A DNA stretch of 8,887 bases from Propionibacteriaceae bacterium (GTDB taxonomy: Bacteria > Actinomycetota > Actinomycetes > Propionibacteriales > Propionibacteriaceae): positions 1-8,887 of the forward strand of contig JAJTCL010000095.1 of NCBI GenBank assembly GCA_021323255.1, in the 5' to 3' direction. Positions 5,302-8,887 of this stretch are shown here, piece by piece. Within the stretch, counting starts at the first letter, position 1. Each line of letters opens with the position of its first letter. The notes below the pieces were generated by a model. The model had not been told where the DNA came from, did not search any database, and was given only the letters and a program-made list of their open reading frames with translations. Both the position numbers and the translations under genes were made by a program.

Positions 5302-7362
5302 ATGGTTGCGGTTTCCGCACGAGCGCAAGCTCGGCCGCAGGCCCGCCTGCGCTTGGGGGACGTGGCACGGCTGATTGCCGTGTGGTTGGTCTCCTCGGCC
5401 GCTCTGGCGCTCGCCGATGCTGTCTTGCCGAATCTCACAGCCCAGGCGCCGTGGGTGTACTTCGCCACGACAGCGGTTGCCGGCCTACTCGGGCTGGTCT
5501 TCCGGCCAGTGCTGGTCATTGTGGCTGCCCGCATCGGCTGGCTCGTGGTCGTACTTGCCGGTCTCGTCGGCCAGGCACTGTTGGTCTACGCCGCGATCTG
5601 GATCGTGCCAGGGATCAGTGCCACGTTCTGGTCGGCGTTCTGGGCATCATGGATCGTCGCCGGACTTGCCACCGCCGCTGCCTGGGTGGGAAGTGCCGGC
5701 ACTGATGACGCCTTCACTGCCTCGCTCCAGCGGCGCCGAGTGAAGGCAACCCCGGTAGACGATCCTGAGGTCGACGGTGTCGTCTTCGTCCAGTTGGACG
5801 GCGTCGCGTTCCCCGTCCTACGGTGGGCTATTCAGGCAGGCGCGGTTCCGACCATACGGCGCTGGGTGACCTCAGAAGACTATGTACTTAGCGAGTGGAC
5901 GGCGCAGCTACCGTGCACCACCCCAGCCAGCCAGCTGGGGATCCTGCACGGCACCGTAGCGGGAGTGCCGGCCTTCCGCTGGTATGACCGCGAGCTGGGT
6001 CAAGTCTTGATCGCGAACCGGCCGGACGATGCCGCGATCATCGAGCAACGTGCCACAACCGGGGTTGGGTTGCTTGCAGATGACGGGCTCGCCCTCGGGA
6101 ACCTCTTCACCGGCGACGCCCCCCGTGCCGTCCTGACGATGAGCCGCCTTGGCGGGGGTCGTGGGTCCGCGATCGCACGGCAGACGTTCGCCTGGTTCCT
6201 CACCAACCCCAACGGATTTACTCGAGGGATGATACGTACGATCGCCGAGCTGGCGAAGGAGCGCTGGCAAGCTGCCCGACAGCACCGGCTCGACGTCTTG
6301 CCGCGAGTTCACCGGGGATGGACCTACGCCGCTCTCCGCGCCGCCACCAACGTCCTGCAACGGGATCTCAACACAGCCGTCGTCGCCGAAGAGATGCGCA
6401 GGGGAACAAAGAGCATCTATGTCGACTACGTCGATTACGACGAGATCGCCCACCATGCCGGCATGTTCCGCCCCGAGTCCCTGGCGGCTTTGGACGGTTT
6501 GGACAGGGTTCTCGGAACGCTTGAACGGTTGTCGACTCAAGCTGCCCGGCGTTACCACATCGTGGCTCTCTCTGACCACGGTCAGTCCCAGGGCCAGACC
6601 TTCCGCGACCGGTTTGGCACAGACCTCGGCGAGTTGTGCACGCAGCTCATGGAGGAGGAAGTCGCCTCTCTCGACGCTTCGGTCGAAGACTGGGGGCGGG
6701 CGGATTCGCTCGCCGAGGGTCTGTCGGGAGGCGGGATTTCCGGCAGAGCCGCGCGTCGCGCCGCTGCCGCCAGCAGCCGACATGTCAACCAAGACGCCGA
6801 TGCTGCAACGACGGCCGCTATCTCGGTGCTGGGCTCAGGAAACCTTGGTCTGCTGTACGTGCACTCCAAGGTTCGGCTCACCCTAGATGATCTCCAGGAA
6901 CGCTGGCCTGCGCTCGTGCCAGGCCTGTGTGCACACGAGGGAATCGGTTTCGTTGCCGGACTGGACTCTGCCGGTGTGCCGTGGGCCTTGAGTGAGAAGG
7001 GCCGGGTCCGGCTCGACACCGGCGAGGTGATCGGGCAAGACCACCTCAGCCAGTACGGCGAACATGCAGCCCGGATGCTGCAGCGCGCTCTGGTGATGCC
7101 GGAGGCACCCGATCTCTACATCAACAGCCGCGTCAGTGACGTCACACTCGATATCGCGGCATTCGAACCACTCGTCGGTGCCCACGGAGGCTTGGGCGGC
7201 TGGCAGGATCGTGCGGTCCTGCTGACCCCTCGGGCGCTCGCGGACGTTCTGCCCACCGATCACATCGAAGGGGCCGATCGCCTGCACGCTGTCCTGGTGG
7301 CGATGCTGCGCGCAGTCGGCCAGCGCACGACAGTGCCGGAACCGCCTGCCCCCCTCGCCTGA
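5302..7362 (+). CDS. Holin-like membrane domain fused to an alkaline-phosphatase-superfamily phosphodiesterase
   Basis: This is a 686-residue, two-part protein. Residues 20-130 form about four membrane spans with the look of the phage-holin-4 family (PF04020): RLIAVWLVSSAALALADAVLP, a GLVFRPV turn near 64-70, and AAIWIVPG near 97-104. From about 158 on it is a type I phosphodiesterase/nucleotide-pyrophosphatase-like domain. Metal ligands visible are Asp166 (FVQLDGV), the nucleophile Thr206 or Thr207 (LPCTTPAS), Asp380 and His384 (DYDEIAHHAG), Asp425-His426 (LSDHGQ) and His628 (GAHGG). The set is complete, so catalysis is likely. Family members hydrolyse or transfer phosphodiester head groups, including on glycolipids. 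The holin part here probably acts as a membrane anchor rather than a lysis pore (inference). Which side of the membrane the catalytic domain faces is not decided by the sequence. It lies upstream of a mannosyltransferase gene with a 194-base gap. The frame is intact with strongly GC-biased third positions. Confidence 0.88.
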   Translation: MVAVSARAQARPQARLRLGDVARLIAVWLVSSAALALADAVLPNLTAQAPWVYFATTAVAGLLGLVFRPVLVIVAARIGWLVVVLAGLVGQALLVYAAIWIVPGISATFWSAFWASWIVAGLATAAAWVGSAGTDDAFTASLQRRRVKATPVDDPEVDGVVFVQLDGVAFPVLRWAIQAGAVPTIRRWVTSEDYVLSEWTAQLPCTTPASQLGILHGTVAGVPAFRWYDRELGQVLIANRPDDAAIIEQRATTGVGLLADDGLALGNLFTGDAPRAVLTMSRLGGGRGSAIARQTFAWFLTNPNGFTRGMIRTIAELAKERWQAARQHRLDVLPRVHRGWTYAALRAATNVLQRDLNTAVVAEEMRRGTKSIYVDYVDYDEIAHHAGMFRPESLAALDGLDRVLGTLERLSTQAARRYHIVALSDHGQSQGQTFRDRFGTDLGELCTQLMEEEVASLDASVEDWGRADSLAEGLSGGGISGRAARRAAAASSRHVNQDADAATTAAISVLGSGNLGLLYVHSKVRLTLDDLQERWPALVPGLCAHEGIGFVAGLDSAGVPWALSEKGRVRLDTGEVIGQDHLSQYGEHAARMLQRALVMPEAPDLYINSRVSDVTLDIAAFEPLVGAHGGLGGWQDRAVLLTPRALADVLPTDHIEGADRLHAVLVAMLRAVGQRTTVPEPPAPLA

Positions 7363-7556
7363 CCGGGCCAGGGCGACCCCTCCCCTAAGTTGGCAGCCCC
7401 AAAGCTCTGGCCAGCACCGGTTTGGTCCGTTCGCTCTCGCTAGAGATGCAAATCCAGGAGACGTATGCCTGGTAGGTTCACAGCGTTCTGTCCGCCGACC
7501 AAGATCCTCAGTTCTCCGATGCGCACTCCCCTGCCAGCCGACTTCGCGGGCTTTGA
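7363..7556. other. Spacer upstream of the mannosyltransferase gene
   Basis: This is a 194-base gap. Only short inverted repeats are visible (CCAGG with CCTGG around 7454-7473), with no strong terminator and no clear promoter. A minus-strand frame crossing it belongs to a long antisense shadow of the next gene. The absence of an obvious terminator leaves read-through from the fusion gene possible. Confidence 0.3.
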
Positions 7557-8831
7557 ATGAGGCGCCTCGCTGCCTGGTACGACGCTCACCGTGGCCCTCG
7601 TACGATCGTCCTCGTCTGGCTCGCGACTCGCCTGCTGATCTTGATAGTCCTGGCAGCTTTCGAGCGCTTCGTGGTAGGCGACGTGTTCTATTACCACCGC
7701 AAGATCCACGCGCTGTTCACTGCCGGCCTGGACCGCACGCTCTATGAATACCCCACGCCGGTGGTCTGGATCCTCTGGCTGCCCTACGGCGCATCCTTTG
7801 GCAACCGGGTCGGCTATCTGATCGGCTTCGTGGTCTTCATGCTGGCCCTCGACGCGTTGTTCACCTACGTACTCTGGCGCGCGACGGGCCGACGTCACGA
7901 CACCTCGATCGACTTCTGGCTGATCTTCGTACCGCTGATCGGCCCGCTGGCATATCTGCGCTTCGACATGCTCCCGGCGGTACTCGCCGGCGGGGCGCTC
8001 CTCGCGGCCCGGCGCAAGCCGTGGATCACCGGAGCTCTGACAGGCTTGGGCGCTGCTATCAAGCTGTGGCCGGCACTGCTCATCGGCGCATTCATGTCCT
8101 ACCGATCAGACAGGCGACCCGCGGGCGTGGCCTTCGTCGTCCTCGGCTTTGGCCTGGCCTTGATCAGCCTGATCTTCGGGGGCTGGTCACGACTCATCTC
8201 GCCACTGACCTGGCAGTCCGATCGCGGGCTGCAGATCGAGTCGATCTGGGCGACGCCGTTGATGCTGGCACGGGCACTGAGACCGGATCAATGGATTGTC
8301 GACATGTCCCAGTACCAGGCGTACGAGATCTTCGGTCCGGGCGTGGATGCCTGGGTGATGATCAGCAGCATTGCGACGCTGCTGGGCCTGGCAGTGATCA
8401 TTCTGCTCACGGTTCGCGCCTTTCGCCATGACGGATCAACTCCCGCGGCGATCGGCTTCGTGGTGCTCGCCACTGTGGCGATCATGACGATCACCAACAA
8501 GACTTTGAGCCCGCAGTATCTGCTTTGGATGGGTGGTCCGATGGCGGCACTGTTGGCCTACCGTGCCCAGGCCAGGCCGGACGAGCAGCCGGCGATCAAC
8601 CGGATCGCCGGGCAGGTGCTGATCCTGGCGCTGCTGACCCAGCTGGTCTATCCGCTGTTCTATAACGGCTACCTTGGTCGCAAAGGCCACGCGATGATCA
8701 TCATCTCGACCATCGTCACCGCGATTCGTAACCTCGCTTTGGTTGTCTTCACCATCGAGGTCTGCCTGATGGCCTGGCGCATGTTGGCCGCCGGGGTGCT
8801 GGAGCGAACCGCCCTGACCCGCAGCGATTGA
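7557..8831 (+). CDS. GT87 (DUF2029) membrane mannosyltransferase
   Basis: This is a 424-residue polytopic membrane protein with about ten hydrophobic spans. It belongs to the GT-C type GT87 family, which includes mycobacterial PimE. These enzymes use polyprenyl-phosphate-mannose on the outer face of the membrane to add alpha-1,2-mannose to phosphatidylinositol mannosides or related glycans. Visible signatures are the first-loop acidic motif GDVFYYHRKI at residues 41-50 (Asp42 the likely catalytic Asp), YEYPTPVVWILWLP near 63-76, RFDMLPAVLAGGALLA near 135-150, AAIKLWPALL near 166-175, RGLQIESIW near 223-231 and TNKTLSPQYLLW near 313-324. An in-frame TGA directly precedes ATG 7557, so the gene cannot start earlier. 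No Shine-Dalgarno is seen, so the message may be leaderless. The acceptor is unknown. Confidence 0.88.
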   Translation: MRRLAAWYDAHRGPRTIVLVWLATRLLILIVLAAFERFVVGDVFYYHRKIHALFTAGLDRTLYEYPTPVVWILWLPYGASFGNRVGYLIGFVVFMLALDALFTYVLWRATGRRHDTSIDFWLIFVPLIGPLAYLRFDMLPAVLAGGALLAARRKPWITGALTGLGAAIKLWPALLIGAFMSYRSDRRPAGVAFVVLGFGLALISLIFGGWSRLISPLTWQSDRGLQIESIWATPLMLARALRPDQWIVDMSQYQAYEIFGPGVDAWVMISSIATLLGLAVIILLTVRAFRHDGSTPAAIGFVVLATVAIMTITNKTLSPQYLLWMGGPMAALLAYRAQARPDEQPAINRIAGQVLILALLTQLVYPLFYNGYLGRKGHAMIIISTIVTAIRNLALVVFTIEVCLMAWRMLAAGVLERTALTRSD

Positions 8832-8887
8832 TGATAGACAAAGGTTTTGCTGATGAACCGTGTCGCGCGCGGCCGGTGATTGCCTGG
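8831..8887 (+). CDS. Start of a downstream gene, cut by the window edge
   Basis: An ATG at 8831-8833 shares its A with the TGA of the mannosyltransferase gene (TGATG overlap) and opens a frame that runs to the window end, giving 19 residues beginning MIDKGFADEPCRARPVIAW. The one-base overlap is the classic form of translational coupling, suggesting the same operon and perhaps the same pathway. The visible part is too short for a family call, and no separate ribosome site is seen. The ATG at 8853 gives only eight codons in another frame. Confidence 0.4.
   Translation, partial: MIDKGFADEPCRARPVIAW

Noticed and set aside
5908..6792. Long minus-strand open frame (294 codons) opposite the fusion gene
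   Set aside because: It lies wholly inside an intact, motif-confirmed gene on the other strand; long antisense frames are expected in GC-rich codons and the product has no recognisable motifs.
7440..7898. Minus-strand frame of 152 codons across the start of the mannosyltransferase gene
   Set aside because: Most of it is antisense to GT87 coding sequence and it is rich in Asp, Glu and Arg as such shadows are. Its last part in the spacer looks protein-like but matches nothing.
1..8887. CRISPR array, insertion sequence or phage structural module
   Set aside because: No regularly spaced repeats, transposase motifs with terminal inverted repeats, or phage structural genes were seen. The holin-like segment is part of an enzyme fusion and not evidence of a prophage.

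Overview
The window is GC-rich, and its intact genes prefer G or C at third codon positions. Its best-recognised products are a GT87-type polyprenyl-phosphate-mannose-dependent mannosyltransferase, a phage-holin-like (PF04020) protein fused to an alkaline-phosphatase-superfamily domain, an UlaG-like MBL-fold hydrolase and an RibD-C/DHFR-like reductase remnant. Together they point to a high-GC actinobacterium. A propionibacterial or nocardioid relative is possible, but the sequence alone cannot fix the genus.

Bases 1-2745 look like an accessory region in decay. A 58-nt tRNA-Arg(CCG)-like remnant lies at 238-295. It has a complete acceptor stem, anticodon arm, T arm and CCA but no D arm, and it is preceded by short direct repeats that could be recombinase sites. 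An unrecognised 114-codon frame follows on the minus strand. Next comes a small membrane-protein gene broken by three frame shifts and an amber codon (688-1428, +). After a gene-poor stretch with hairpins there is a broken RibD-C/DHFR-like gene (1983-2507, -).

Bases 2746-5197 carry minus-strand genes that look intact: an 87-residue probable alpha/beta-barrel small protein, an aminoglycoside-phosphotransferase-family kinase and an MBL-fold hydrolase. A possible 59-codon frame lies between the first two. These genes are separated by tens to hundreds of bases, so they are loosely arranged rather than a tight operon.

From 5302 the plus strand is dense and well preserved. A 686-residue protein combines a membrane holin-like region with a metal-dependent phosphodiesterase or phosphotransferase domain. 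It is followed by a 424-residue GT87 mannosyltransferase and then by a frame that starts inside the mannosyltransferase stop codon and runs off the window. The MBL gene and the fusion gene diverge from a 104-bp shared upstream region. The plus-strand genes together suggest envelope glycolipid or phosphoglycan work; that link is inference. No CRISPR array, intact insertion sequence, complete tRNA or rRNA gene was seen.
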